IMG/VR virus record: IMGVR_UViG_3300005096_000006 | Span: 1-36,493 of that record | Length of the DNA stretch: 36,493 nucleotides | DNA from: a virus | Strand: one strand, 5' to 3' | Shown: positions 27,940-35,595 of the stretch, one piece after another | Position numbering within the stretch: position 1 is the first letter of the stretch | Layout: the number at the start of each line of letters is the position of its first letter | Position numbers and translations under genes: made by a program | Notes under the pieces: generated by a model | What the model was told of the DNA's origin: nothing | Databases searched by the model: none | Seen by the model: only the letters and a program-made list of their open reading frames with translations

Positions 27940-29095
27940 CAACTTCTCCTTTCAGCTTTCTGGAAGCCTGGGTATGTAAAATAACTGGGTTTTTAACATG
28001 TGCAGGTAAGCTCCCGTCATGCCTGATAATCGCACAATATTCAACCGGCAGATGATAAATCTTTAACTTATCCTCCCACCGTTTAAGTGCTTTTTCCATA
28101 TTCCTCTGCTCCCAGTCAATATTCCGGTTATTCTCTTCAATCCAATCCCTCAAAAATGCAATAGCCTTATCATTGTAATTCACCCATAAAGTGCCACTCA
28201 ACGCCTCTACCTTATCCCCCTTCATACCTCGCCATTGCAAATACCAGTCAAGCGGGTGATAGGCAAAATCGTAATTAACAAGAGAGCTAAACAATTTGGG
28301 ATATTTAAGTATCCTGGCATCAGCATCAACAAACACTACCGGCTTTTTATGCTTTAGCAACTGCTGTAAGATAAAGGTCGCCTTGTAATGCGTATTTCTC
28401 TGCCAACCACCGAGATTATCTATCCCTTTAACATCGTAAGGCAGGTCAAGGTCTATTAAAGTTTTAATCAACCCTTCTGCTTCCTTCTGGTATCCTGTGC
28501 CCTTGGTGTAGTAAGAGATGATAATGTAATCCGCCTTCTCGTAAATAAACACTCCAACATCTCCCCTAATGCCTTTATAAGCATAGGTTTTAGCAGGTCT
28601 AAGAGAAAGGTTTATAAGCTCGCTGGCTGTCCAGGTGGATTTGTGGGACTCATAAGGATTGTTGGCTACTATCTTATTCCCCAGCCAATCACCAAGCGGG
28701 ATAGAAAGAATAAACTTCTTTTTTGCCTTGCTAAGCAGTTTATTAAGCGTGTCAATAGCCGTTCTTTTGCCGATATGCTCTATCACATCACCAGCAATAA
28801 TTAAATCATAAGCCGGTAATGAGTCAACTATCCCAGAAATATCACCAATAAAAACATTATCATAAATCACGCTTACCCAGGGGAACTTTTTCACATAATC
28901 CGCAAAAATTTCCACTCCATCAATTTTAATTTTCCACTCGGCAGGGAAAACCCTGTCATTATGGGTCTCTAAAAATTCACGTGCCAGGAAACCCCACTTG
29001 CCAAAGCCAATGCCAACATCAAGAATAGTCTCCGGCTTAGCAGTAATAATCTCGCCAACGATAGTGCTAAGGTGTTGGTGCATACTGCTTGGCAT
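27926..29095 (-). CDS. SAM methyltransferase-glycosyltransferase fusion
   Basis: 389 residues. Residues 20-150 are a Rossmann methyltransferase: ILDVGIGFGKWGFLAREF (motif I), GVEIFADYVKKF, YDLIIAGDVIEHIGK (motif IV), KKKFILSIPLG. Residues about 190-389 look like a nucleotide-sugar-using transferase: IISYYTKGTGYQKEAEGLIK, KPVVFVDADARILKYPKLF (a D-A-D motif at the metal site), YHPLDWYLQWRG, SGTLWVNYNDKAIAFLRDW, IIRHDGSLPAHVKNPVILHTQ. One polypeptide therefore may methylate a sugar and transfer it. Such a fusion in a capsid-to-connector gap is unusual. No signal peptide. Start after AAGGAGATTTAGGT. Confidence 0.75.
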   Translation of the reverse strand: MPSSMHQHLSTIVGEIITAKPETILDVGIGFGKWGFLAREFLETHNDRVFPAEWKIKIDGVEIFADYVKKFPWVSVIYDNVFIGDISGIVDSLPAYDLIIAGDVIEHIGKRTAIDTLNKLLSKAKKKFILSIPLGDWLGNKIVANNPYESHKSTWTASELINLSLRPAKTYAYKGIRGDVGVFIYEKADYIIISYYTKGTGYQKEAEGLIKTLIDLDLPYDVKGIDNLGGWQRNTHYKATFILQQLLKHKKPVVFVDADARILKYPKLFSSLVNYDFAYHPLDWYLQWRGMKGDKVEALSGTLWVNYNDKAIAFLRDWIEENNRNIDWEQRNMEKALKRWEDKLKIYHLPVEYCAIIRHDGSLPAHVKNPVILHTQASRKLKGEVDGNK

Positions 29096-29097
29096 AC

Positions 29098-29733
29098 CTA
29101 AATCTCCTTATAAGGGATTATCCCATTTAACCGGCTTATAGATGAACAACTATACACTTTAACCCAAGGACGTGTTTTCAAAATTGATAATGCGGTAAAA
29201 AACATTTTGTAATATTCTTCAAGCTTGTCCTGGAACTTTGGCTTACTTTCGCCATATCCACCATGAAAATGTGTATCATTACCTGCACACTTCAAGTCTA
29301 TCCCCAATAAGTAAATAGGCGAATACCGCATAATCACTGCAAACTGTAAAGCACAGAACCCACTATTCCCGCCATTCCTGAAATCACTAAACCTAAACCC
29401 TATACCTGCGGTCTTATGGCTTTTAACCACCACGTCAAAATCCTGTAATTCATACTTCAAGTTAAAGCGGGTATCAACCGGGGAATTGTTCTCAAACTTG
29501 ATATACCCATTATCCATATTAAGCACGAATACCTTATCAGCACTGTAAAATGGAGCGGGCTTATTCTCAATCTTTCGCAAGAATGTGTAATCCATAGTGA
29601 TAAACACATCTGCATGGGGAACGAAAAATATTGCCTTGTTAACTGCAATAACCCTCTTACCACGCAATTTATTCTTAAAGTCAAACCCCCTCAACGAAGC
29701 ACCACCACCAACAATATAAACGCTATTATCCAT
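29098..29733 (-). CDS. sugar-transferase-like protein, paralogue of 29726-30352
   Basis: 211 residues. Opening YIVGGGASLRGFDFKNKLRGKRVIAVNKAIFFVPHADVFITMDYTF has a G-G-G-x-S-L-x-G-F-D-F nucleotide-binding-like loop, as in DUF115/MptE-like and CST-type sialyltransferase folds (G-N-G-P-S-L). Later NGGNSGFCALQFAVIMRYSPIYLLGIDLKCAGNDTHFHGGY (about 116-158) and YSCSSISRLNGI. The downstream methyltransferase-glycosyltransferase suggests surface or virion glycan synthesis. Reaction not known. It shares these segments with the next gene, so both came from a duplication or a common source. Overlaps that gene by 8 bases. Confidence 0.65.
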   Translation of the reverse strand: MDNSVYIVGGGASLRGFDFKNKLRGKRVIAVNKAIFFVPHADVFITMDYTFLRKIENKPAPFYSADKVFVLNMDNGYIKFENNSPVDTRFNLKYELQDFDVVVKSHKTAGIGFRFSDFRNGGNSGFCALQFAVIMRYSPIYLLGIDLKCAGNDTHFHGGYGESKPKFQDKLEEYYKMFFTALSILKTRPWVKVYSCSSISRLNGIIPYKEI

Positions 29734-30352
29734 AGTAAAACAACTTCCTAACCCGTTCTTTCTCTGCCGGTATATCCACTACCTGTTTATCTCGCAAAAC
29801 CTCATCAATGGAAACTTTAGGGAATTGGGTCAACCTGGATATTGGAGAGCAGTTATAGATATAGCCATATTGGTTATACACATCAAAATACTTAATCCCA
29901 CGCAGGAAAGTCTCTTCTTTCTGCCCGCTTTTGTTAACCAGGTCATCACCGTAAAAATGCCCACCTTCCTTCCCAAAGCAACAATCATAACCCAGCAGAT
30001 AAATTGGCTTATACCCCAAAGCAATCGCAAGAGATAAAGCAATCAACCCGGTTAGGTAACGATGATATAACCCTTTACCAACTCCATTCTCCCCGTTAAA
30101 TACCCCGCTAATCTCATAACCGAGAACGTCTTTGTAAGCAGGTGTGATATTGTGCTTATGGGTAAGTTTTACACAGTTAAGTGCGTCAATCTCTTTTTTG
30201 TGCTTTGGGTAAATATCAATATCACTCCACACTAAAATCGTGGGCTCATAATACTTGAACACAAAGTTTATTCCTATGCTTACCTCACCATCAAGGCGAT
30301 GGAAATCAAACCCTTTCAGGCTACTTCCCCCGGCTATTATAAACGCTCTCAT
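29726..30352 (-). CDS. sugar-transferase-like protein, second paralogue
   Basis: 208 residues. Starts MRAFIIAGGSSLKGFDFHRLDGEVSIGINFVFKYYEPTILVWSDIDIYP and later has YHRYLTGLIALSLAIALGYKPIYLLGYDCCFGKEGGHFYGDDL and IYNCSPISRLTQF. The blocks match the neighbour at 29098: a G-G-x-S-L-x-G-F-D-F loop, a D-x-D after a strand, a PIYLLG-x-D strand, an H-F-x-G segment and C-S-x-I-S-R-L near the end. No ribosome binding site lies before the ATG (the upstream bases are CCCCCC and ACCATAAAA), and a 10-bp hairpin sits 10 bases upstream. Role: sugar or lipid-linked glycan transfer, inferred. Confidence 0.65.
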   Translation of the reverse strand: MRAFIIAGGSSLKGFDFHRLDGEVSIGINFVFKYYEPTILVWSDIDIYPKHKKEIDALNCVKLTHKHNITPAYKDVLGYEISGVFNGENGVGKGLYHRYLTGLIALSLAIALGYKPIYLLGYDCCFGKEGGHFYGDDLVNKSGQKEETFLRGIKYFDVYNQYGYIYNCSPISRLTQFPKVSIDEVLRDKQVVDIPAEKERVRKLFYYG

Positions 30353-30361
30353 TTTTATGGT

Positions 30362-30397
30362 GGGGGGAAGGAGAAAGGAGGCGAAAACCTTCCCCCC
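30362..30397 (-). ncRNA. hairpin between capsid gene and transferase gene
   Basis: GGGGGGAAGG at 30362-30371 and CCTTCCCCCC at 30388-30397 are perfect complements (10 bp) around a 16-base loop. On the - strand the stem is followed by ACCATAAAA and the ATG of the next gene, so there is no U tract. The loop carries GGAGG on the + strand and its complement (anti-SD like) on the - strand. It could be a weak terminator, an RNase site, or a translation brake for the unusual, site-less start at 30352. Confidence 0.5.
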
Positions 30398-30412
30398 TCC
30401 CCCATTCCATCT

Positions 30413-31354
30413 TTAACTGTCAGGTGTATAACCAACATCAATAGTGTAAACGCCAAAGTCTTCACTATTGAATTGGCACTTCCCCACACCAAGTATCATG
30501 TCAACTGCAACGCCTGGTATTCTCTCGTAGTCAAAGAGTTTTTCATACCAGCTTGGATACTGCCCCCACGCTAACAACCCAGCCTGCGCACCCAGCAGAA
30601 GACACCTGGCTACATTACCAGACTGCAACAGCTCACTTCTGTCGTATTCATGGAGAACTACACCGTCAAGTATCCCCAGCGCACCGGAGAATATCGGGTT
30701 TTTGTTCCCACGAATATTGGCATAGAGCTGTGCATTCTTCCACTCACTGTCTTCCTTAAGCGCTTTTACGGCATAAGTGTGTGCAAGCAGTACGTAGTGG
30801 TCAGCTCCATCAATCTTAACCGGCCTAATCTTGGGAGAGGCCAGGATAGCCTGCCTCTTTATCTGCCGGATTAGTGCCGGGGTAAGAGTGGTGGAACTCT
30901 TATCCAGGTGACGATTGGTTGACGGAGATGTCGCAAGGGTGGTAGCAGTAAGCTTTTCCAGCTTCTCAGCCAGCCACTCTTTCAGAGCATCTTTCATTTC
31001 GGTTCTCAGGTCAAACGCCGGTCTCTGCAGGTCAAGCTTAGACCGTGCCCTTACTGAGTGCCCGTATTCCGTCAACTCTACCCCGTAATCGTAGAAAGTA
31101 AGAGACTCTTCGTTACCTTCAAGGGTTATACCGGTCTGAGAACTCTGGCCGGAGCCAGTAAGCCTCATACGGAGCCCTATGGTAATCTTGTCTCCCTTTT
31201 CCTTGTTCAAGTCGGTTTTAACCTGGATAATGCTGTCATCGCTCTTACCCATGAACTTGGTAAGGAAAATGTCCCGCATAGCTTCTTTGAAAAGCTTTGC
31301 AGACCATATTTTCCTGGTTAGTGCATCATTTTTTGCAAAAGAAGTTTCAGCCAT
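30413..31354 (-). CDS. major capsid protein, N4-gp56 family
   Basis: 313 residues, ATG after TTAGGAGGTGAG. Family-like segments: TRKIWSAKLFKEAMRDIFLTKFMG (about 13-36), IIQVKTDLNKEKGDKITIGLRMRLTG, VELTEYGHSVRARSKLDLQRPAFDLRTEMKDAL, LIRQIKRQAILASPKIRPVKIDGADHYVLLAHTYAVKALK, then IFSGALGILDGVVLHEYDR and VAVDMILGVGKCQF near the end. These match the N4-gp56-type capsid proteins (HK97-fold). The scaffold gene precedes it in transcription, the usual order. Confidence 0.8.
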   Translation of the reverse strand: MAETSFAKNDALTRKIWSAKLFKEAMRDIFLTKFMGKSDDSIIQVKTDLNKEKGDKITIGLRMRLTGSGQSSQTGITLEGNEESLTFYDYGVELTEYGHSVRARSKLDLQRPAFDLRTEMKDALKEWLAEKLEKLTATTLATSPSTNRHLDKSSTTLTPALIRQIKRQAILASPKIRPVKIDGADHYVLLAHTYAVKALKEDSEWKNAQLYANIRGNKNPIFSGALGILDGVVLHEYDRSELLQSGNVARCLLLGAQAGLLAWGQYPSWYEKLFDYERIPGVAVDMILGVGKCQFNSEDFGVYTIDVGYTPDS

Positions 31355-31366
31355 TTAACTCACCTC

Positions 31367-32095
31367 CTAAGTCTGTCGTGCTAATTTGTCCAACTCCTCA
31401 TCAGATAGCTTGAGCAGGTCATCAATAGACGCATTTCCCATGCTCACGCCTCCACCGCCTTTAGAACTTCCTACCCCAGTGCGAGGCTTTGGAGAGGTCA
31501 TCTTTGAGATAACATCACCCGCTGCCTGCTTCTGGAGCAATTCCCGTAACTTGGGATGAGTTAGCCCCAACCGGTATGCCTCTTCCGCAGGGTCTCTCGC
31601 TGCAAGCACTGCCTGCTTATACCCAGGATTGGACTTTGCCAATTCCTCAAAAGCAGACAACACTTTGTCATAAGACAGGTCTTCTCCAACCTTCTCTGGA
31701 GAATATTTTTCCCTTGCCTTCTCTTCTGACATGGCCAGCTTTTCAGAAAGAATCTGAGCCCGCAAGGACTGAATCTCGGATAAGAGAGCCTGAGATTTCT
31801 CCTCCACAGTTTTCTCCACCAAGGTTTTTACTTCCGGTAGTGAGCCCGTAAACTCATCCTCGGAAATATCTGGTTCGGTGGAGGACTGCCCCAGCTCTGC
31901 AATCAAGCTCTCCAACTCCTCAATCCTACTCTTGAGAGAAGTTAAATCCTCCTCAGCAAGATGCCTGCGTTCCCGTTCCTTCTGCAAGTCAGCCAACAGC
32001 CCTTTAACCTGCTTCTCTAACTCATCCTGTTGAACCTGCGGAGTAGGTTCATTACCGCCTGTTGCCTCTTGTTCCAGAATTTCTTGCTCCGCCAT
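31367..32095 (-). CDS. scaffolding protein
   Basis: 242 residues, ATG after AGGAGGTGCGTA. Very acidic and helical with long coiled coils: DELEKQVKGLLADLQKERERRHLAEEDLTSLKSRIEELESLIAEL (about 24-68), ALLSEIQSLRAQILSEKLAMSEEKAREKY (about 103-131). Then a Gly/Ser-rich tail segment (RTGVGSSKGGGGVSMG) and a final acidic helix (IDDLLKLSDEELDKLARQ). This is the standard form of a capsid scaffold. It precedes the capsid gene. Confidence 0.8.
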   Translation of the reverse strand: MAEQEILEQEATGGNEPTPQVQQDELEKQVKGLLADLQKERERRHLAEEDLTSLKSRIEELESLIAELGQSSTEPDISEDEFTGSLPEVKTLVEKTVEEKSQALLSEIQSLRAQILSEKLAMSEEKAREKYSPEKVGEDLSYDKVLSAFEELAKSNPGYKQAVLAARDPAEEAYRLGLTHPKLRELLQKQAAGDVISKMTSPKPRTGVGSSKGGGGVSMGNASIDDLLKLSDEELDKLARQT

Positions 32096-32113
32096 TACGC
32101 ACCTCCTATTTTA

Positions 32114-32185
32114 CCTCTCGGGTCGGGAGAGGAAGTCTGCCAACTAACCCCTGGCAGTTTGGGGATACCCTGCTTCCTTACAGGG
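32114..32185 (-). ncRNA. three tandem hairpins between portal and scaffold genes
   Basis: In the 99-base gap between the portal and scaffold genes: CCTCTC (32114-32119) pairs with GAGAGG (32127-32132), loop 7; CTGCCA (32137-32142) with TGGCAG (32152-32157), loop 9; CCCTG (32168-32172) with CAGGG (32181-32185), loop 8. All stems are perfect in both strands. No U tract follows, so they are not simple terminators. They may stabilise or process the scaffold-capsid mRNA, whose products are needed in higher amounts than portal. Confidence 0.55.
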
Positions 32186-32194
32186 CAAATTTTA

Positions 32195-33961
32195 CTATTG
32201 TCCTGGTAGACGTCCACCAACATTCTCCCATTCTGCTTCCTGGGGAATACCTCCCTGCATTGCCTGTGCCTGCTTAATCTTTGCAAGCATTTCTTCTTTC
32301 CCAGGTAAGTCTGAATACTCTAACAATAACTCCGGCGGTATTGGCAAGCCCGCCTTAACCGCATCAAGCAACATGTAGAAATTGGACAACCTCACCGTTG
32401 GAGAAGTCGCCCTGGTAGTCAGTGTAATGCTATATTTCCCAACTTTTCTGTTCTTGATAAGGGCAAGGTCAGCATCAATGTTTTTCTCTTCAACAATCGC
32501 CATAATCTCCTCATCACTCAATATATCGGTCTTCCTGATAAACTCTAACAATGTTTCACCCAGCACTTTTTGCGTATGCCGGAAGTTATCAAAAATCACC
32601 TCTGTGGTTATTAACCCATGCTCTTTTCTCAAAAGCATTGCCCTGCCACTCTCCCCACGTTCAGGAGTATAACCTAACAAGTCAGCATTAACCCCGGAAA
32701 TCTTTTTTAAGTCATCCTCAGCCAACCGCTCAAGCGTTATATGCCCAGCACTTAACTGGGAGGGTTCAATCCGGTAAATTCCCTTACCTAACCCATACCC
32801 ACGCTTTGCTTTAACATACACCCCTGGTGCAGAACCCATCTTTTGCATTTTTAGCTCTTCTTCCGGGTCTAAGGCGTCTTCATCCACTATCCAGCCGGAA
32901 TTAGCAGAAGTGTTAAGATGGTGCAATGCCTGGCTCCTTCTCTTGTTAACTTCCTTCTGCGGGTCTATCAAATCATCTGTTTCACCCTTAACATACCCAT
33001 CTATCCAATCAGGGCAGAACCTAACCAGCGGGAATCTATTAACCCCGTTAAACGGGTCTTTTATATCCTGCAAAATCACCTTGCCAACAACAGTAGTAAG
33101 CCTTAACACCGGGACAGTAACATATCTAATCTCAGCCCTAAGATTTGCCTGTGCGGAAAGTTTTAGTATTTTGTTTATCTTGGCTTCCGAAACCTCGGAA
33201 ATATCTATCAGGTCATTTTGGGTAATTAAAAACTTCTTAGTCTCATACTCTCTCCACCAGAATTCTTTCACCAGGTAGCGATATTTCCCGTAATCAGTCT
33301 CCTGCAGATTATCGCTATCTTTGTAATCGTCTGTCTCAACCCCTATTCTCTGCCTCTCAAAGGTCGGGACTGTCGCTAACCCAGCAGTAAGCTCTTTTTT
33401 CTTCTCAGGGAACTTACTCTCTATCTCTTCCTTCACTGCCCAGTAACACCGGATAATAAACTTTGCGTCTGATAAGTCATACCTGGAAGAGGTCGGGTCT
33501 TCGTAAATCATCAAGGGTGATTGTCTGGCAATAATCAAATCTCCGGTAATTGGGTCATCTGTGTAATCCACATCCAGGGCAATCCAGCCTTTCCCGGAGA
33601 TAATGCCGTCCAGGAAAGTAGCCGAAAGCTCCCAGTCTGCATTACTGGCATCGTATAGATATTTCAGCAACTCGGTAAACACTTCTGCCAGCTTTGCCAT
33701 CCCGCCTCTCCTGGCAAGCACCCTTTGCTCTTCCCTATTCTGCCTCTGGTAGCCGGAAAGATTACGGATTATCGGACGGATTTTGTTGAAGGTTAAAGCC
33801 GGCTTCTTCTGCCTCTTAAGTGCCTCTAAGTCTGCACTATCCCACTGGTACTCACCACCACGAACAAACTTGTAATTCCTTTCCGCCCGCTCTCGCCAAT
33901 CCGCCCACTCTGACTCTGCCGTCTGCCAGAAGTCCTGTAGCGTAGAAATTACATCACCCAT
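32195..33961 (-). CDS. portal protein, P22-like
   Basis: 588 residues. It begins ISTLQDFWQTAESEWADWRERAERNYKFVRGGEYQWD and then KPALTFNKIRPIIRNLSGYQRQNREE, the characteristic P22-type portal opening. Later segments include YLYDASNADWELSATFLDGIISGKGWIALDVDY, ISPLMIYEDPTSSRYDLSDAKF-type strands, and a helical C-terminus (PTVRLSNFYMLLDAVKAGLPIPPELLLEYSDLPGKEEML). It forms the DNA entry ring. Located after the terminase and followed by scaffold, the canonical order. Confidence 0.85.
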   Translation of the reverse strand: MGDVISTLQDFWQTAESEWADWRERAERNYKFVRGGEYQWDSADLEALKRQKKPALTFNKIRPIIRNLSGYQRQNREEQRVLARRGGMAKLAEVFTELLKYLYDASNADWELSATFLDGIISGKGWIALDVDYTDDPITGDLIIARQSPLMIYEDPTSSRYDLSDAKFIIRCYWAVKEEIESKFPEKKKELTAGLATVPTFERQRIGVETDDYKDSDNLQETDYGKYRYLVKEFWWREYETKKFLITQNDLIDISEVSEAKINKILKLSAQANLRAEIRYVTVPVLRLTTVVGKVILQDIKDPFNGVNRFPLVRFCPDWIDGYVKGETDDLIDPQKEVNKRRSQALHHLNTSANSGWIVDEDALDPEEELKMQKMGSAPGVYVKAKRGYGLGKGIYRIEPSQLSAGHITLERLAEDDLKKISGVNADLLGYTPERGESGRAMLLRKEHGLITTEVIFDNFRHTQKVLGETLLEFIRKTDILSDEEIMAIVEEKNIDADLALIKNRKVGKYSITLTTRATSPTVRLSNFYMLLDAVKAGLPIPPELLLEYSDLPGKEEMLAKIKQAQAMQGGIPQEAEWENVGGRLPGQ

Positions 33962-33962
33962 T

Positions 33963-34217
33963 TTAACTCAACACTCCTTCAAGCCTGGATTTAACTTTAT
34001 GCTTCTTCCCTGAGAATCTTTTCAAGGTTTTGGCTAACACCAGGCGTTTCAAAAACAATCGGTCTCTTTTACTCAGCTTCCCCTTCTTAGCTTTCTCCCG
34101 AAGCTTTTTTATGTTCTTCAAAATCAAGCTACGAGGGATTTTCTCGCCCTCTTCTATCCCTAACATCCTGTGCAACCCACCAGGGTTTTTAATTGCCTCT
34201 TGTATCCATTTAGCCAT
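33963..34217 (-). CDS. small basic protein between terminase and portal
   Basis: 84 residues from ATG 34217, after GGGGGTGTAGA; the open frame extends upstream into the terminase but the binding site fixes the start. MAKWIQEAIKNPGGLHRMLGIEEGEKIPRSLI and a highly basic helical tail (KKLREKAKKGKLSKRDRLFLKRLVLAKTLKRF). The opening resembles the small 'KWIQKAIKKPGALH' proteins that podovirus gene clusters carry near portal genes. Function unknown; a DNA-binding role in packaging is plausible. Confidence 0.65.
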   Translation of the reverse strand: MAKWIQEAIKNPGGLHRMLGIEEGEKIPRSLILKNIKKLREKAKKGKLSKRDRLFLKRLVLAKTLKRFSGKKHKVKSRLEGVLS

Positions 34218-34218
34218 T

Positions 34219-35595
34219 CTACACCCCCATAAACGAATAATTTGTGTCCCAGGAGTCTTTCCACTCCCTATACCCATCACGCTTTTTAGCCTGCACCGGT
34301 CGGGCAAACTGCAACGTGTATAAACCCATAATATATGCGTCTGCCCTGTCTGGACTCCTACCGCCCAGTTTTTTCTTCACTTCATCTTTCGGCTCAACTA
34401 AAATCTTCCCGTTTCTGATTTGATACTCCACGCTCGATAACTGCCTGACCAGCTCCTCATCACGGACTGAACCAGCAAGCGTAACATCGCCAATCTGAAA
34501 TCTTTTCCCTGCCTCCCACCACATCTGGGCACGGAGATTGTAGTATTGCTCAGGAACATTCTCACGTGAAGCCGCCTGTATATCTAACACTCTCTCCTTG
34601 AACTCTTTCAACCGGTCAACTATCCCAACACCGACACCGATGCCATCTACGCCAATAATGTCAACATCTCGCTCCCTGGCATAGATATGCAACCTTCCTG
34701 CAACTTCCATGGTGTCTATTCTCCCGAATATCCAGCGTTCTTTTATCTCCGTGTTCTCCATGTAGTAGATAACGCTTTCATCATCGCCCTTCTCAGTAGC
34801 AGGGTCGCAGACAAGTATTTTTCTTAACTCAGGATGGATAAATGTCCTGGTCAAAGCAGACTCTATAAACCTTCTCGGAATGATAACATTGGCATTTTCC
34901 AGCTCATCCCATGAACCCTCAAGGTATGCTCTCAACAACTCAGGCCTGTGTGAAAATGCGTCTTGCAGGGTTTTAACGTAGCTTTCAGGGAGATAAGGGT
35001 TGTCGGAGGGTAACGCCTGGATAAACACCTTTTCGGGAGACTGGGAATTGATAAACTCTTCTTTCAACCAGCACTGAGCGGGGTTGGCAGTCCACAAGCC
35101 GGTATATCGTGGATACTGCCCGTTCACGGTCAAACGCAGTGTCCCCCTCAACAACCCTGCATCATCACGAGAAATCTCTTCGGCCTGGTCAACGAAGAAG
35201 AACGCAAACTCGGCAGAATTGAATTTGCTAATCATTTCCCTATCATCAAACCCGCCGTAAAGTATTTTTACCCTATCCCCGATGACAATCTCTTTTCTCT
35301 GCTCATTCAAGTGATACATGTGTGCCGGTATCATGCGTTTCCAGGTCTCAAGGGTAGTCTTGTTGAAGTCAACCGCCCTCTTCCGCCCCATGAAGCCAAC
35401 AGCCACGGGGTATTTGGAAGGTTGAACCTGGCACTGCTTCGCTATCTCTATCGCACGCACTAAACTCCAGTAACACCCGAACACGCTTTTCCCGCCCCCT
35501 TTTGCTCCGCCGTAAAGCACTTCCCGAACAGCAGGGTCTTGCAGTGCCCTGAAACACATTGTCTGCTTCGGAGTTAATTCTATCTTTATGCCCAT
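34219..35595 (-). CDS. terminase large subunit
   Basis: 458 residues. Walker A GAKGGGKS at 30-37; Walker B-like FAFFFVDQAEE at 130-140; nuclease-type Asp in LVCDPATEKGDDES at about 264; a second acidic segment IIGVDGIGVGVGIVDRL near 310; SPDRADAYIMGL near 428. It cuts and pumps the concatemeric DNA into the prohead. The start ATG 35595 has no good ribosome binding site and follows a 415-base repeat-rich spacer. The stop lies next to the small basic gene. Confidence 0.9.
   Translation of the reverse strand: MGIKIELTPKQTMCFRALQDPAVREVLYGGAKGGGKSVFGCYWSLVRAIEIAKQCQVQPSKYPVAVGFMGRKRAVDFNKTTLETWKRMIPAHMYHLNEQRKEIVIGDRVKILYGGFDDREMISKFNSAEFAFFFVDQAEEISRDDAGLLRGTLRLTVNGQYPRYTGLWTANPAQCWLKEEFINSQSPEKVFIQALPSDNPYLPESYVKTLQDAFSHRPELLRAYLEGSWDELENANVIIPRRFIESALTRTFIHPELRKILVCDPATEKGDDESVIYYMENTEIKERWIFGRIDTMEVAGRLHIYARERDVDIIGVDGIGVGVGIVDRLKEFKERVLDIQAASRENVPEQYYNLRAQMWWEAGKRFQIGDVTLAGSVRDEELVRQLSSVEYQIRNGKILVEPKDEVKKKLGGRSPDRADAYIMGLYTLQFARPVQAKKRDGYREWKDSWDTNYSFMGV

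Noticed and set aside
30362-30397. Intrinsic terminator of the capsid gene
   Set aside because: No U tract follows the 10-bp stem on the - strand, so it was kept as an unassigned hairpin and not as a terminator.
32095-32286. 63-codon frame overlapping the portal 3' end and the scaffold start
   Set aside because: It overlaps the portal gene by about 90 bases and its product is Arg/Cys/Pro-rich without pattern. The hairpin array occupies the same bases.
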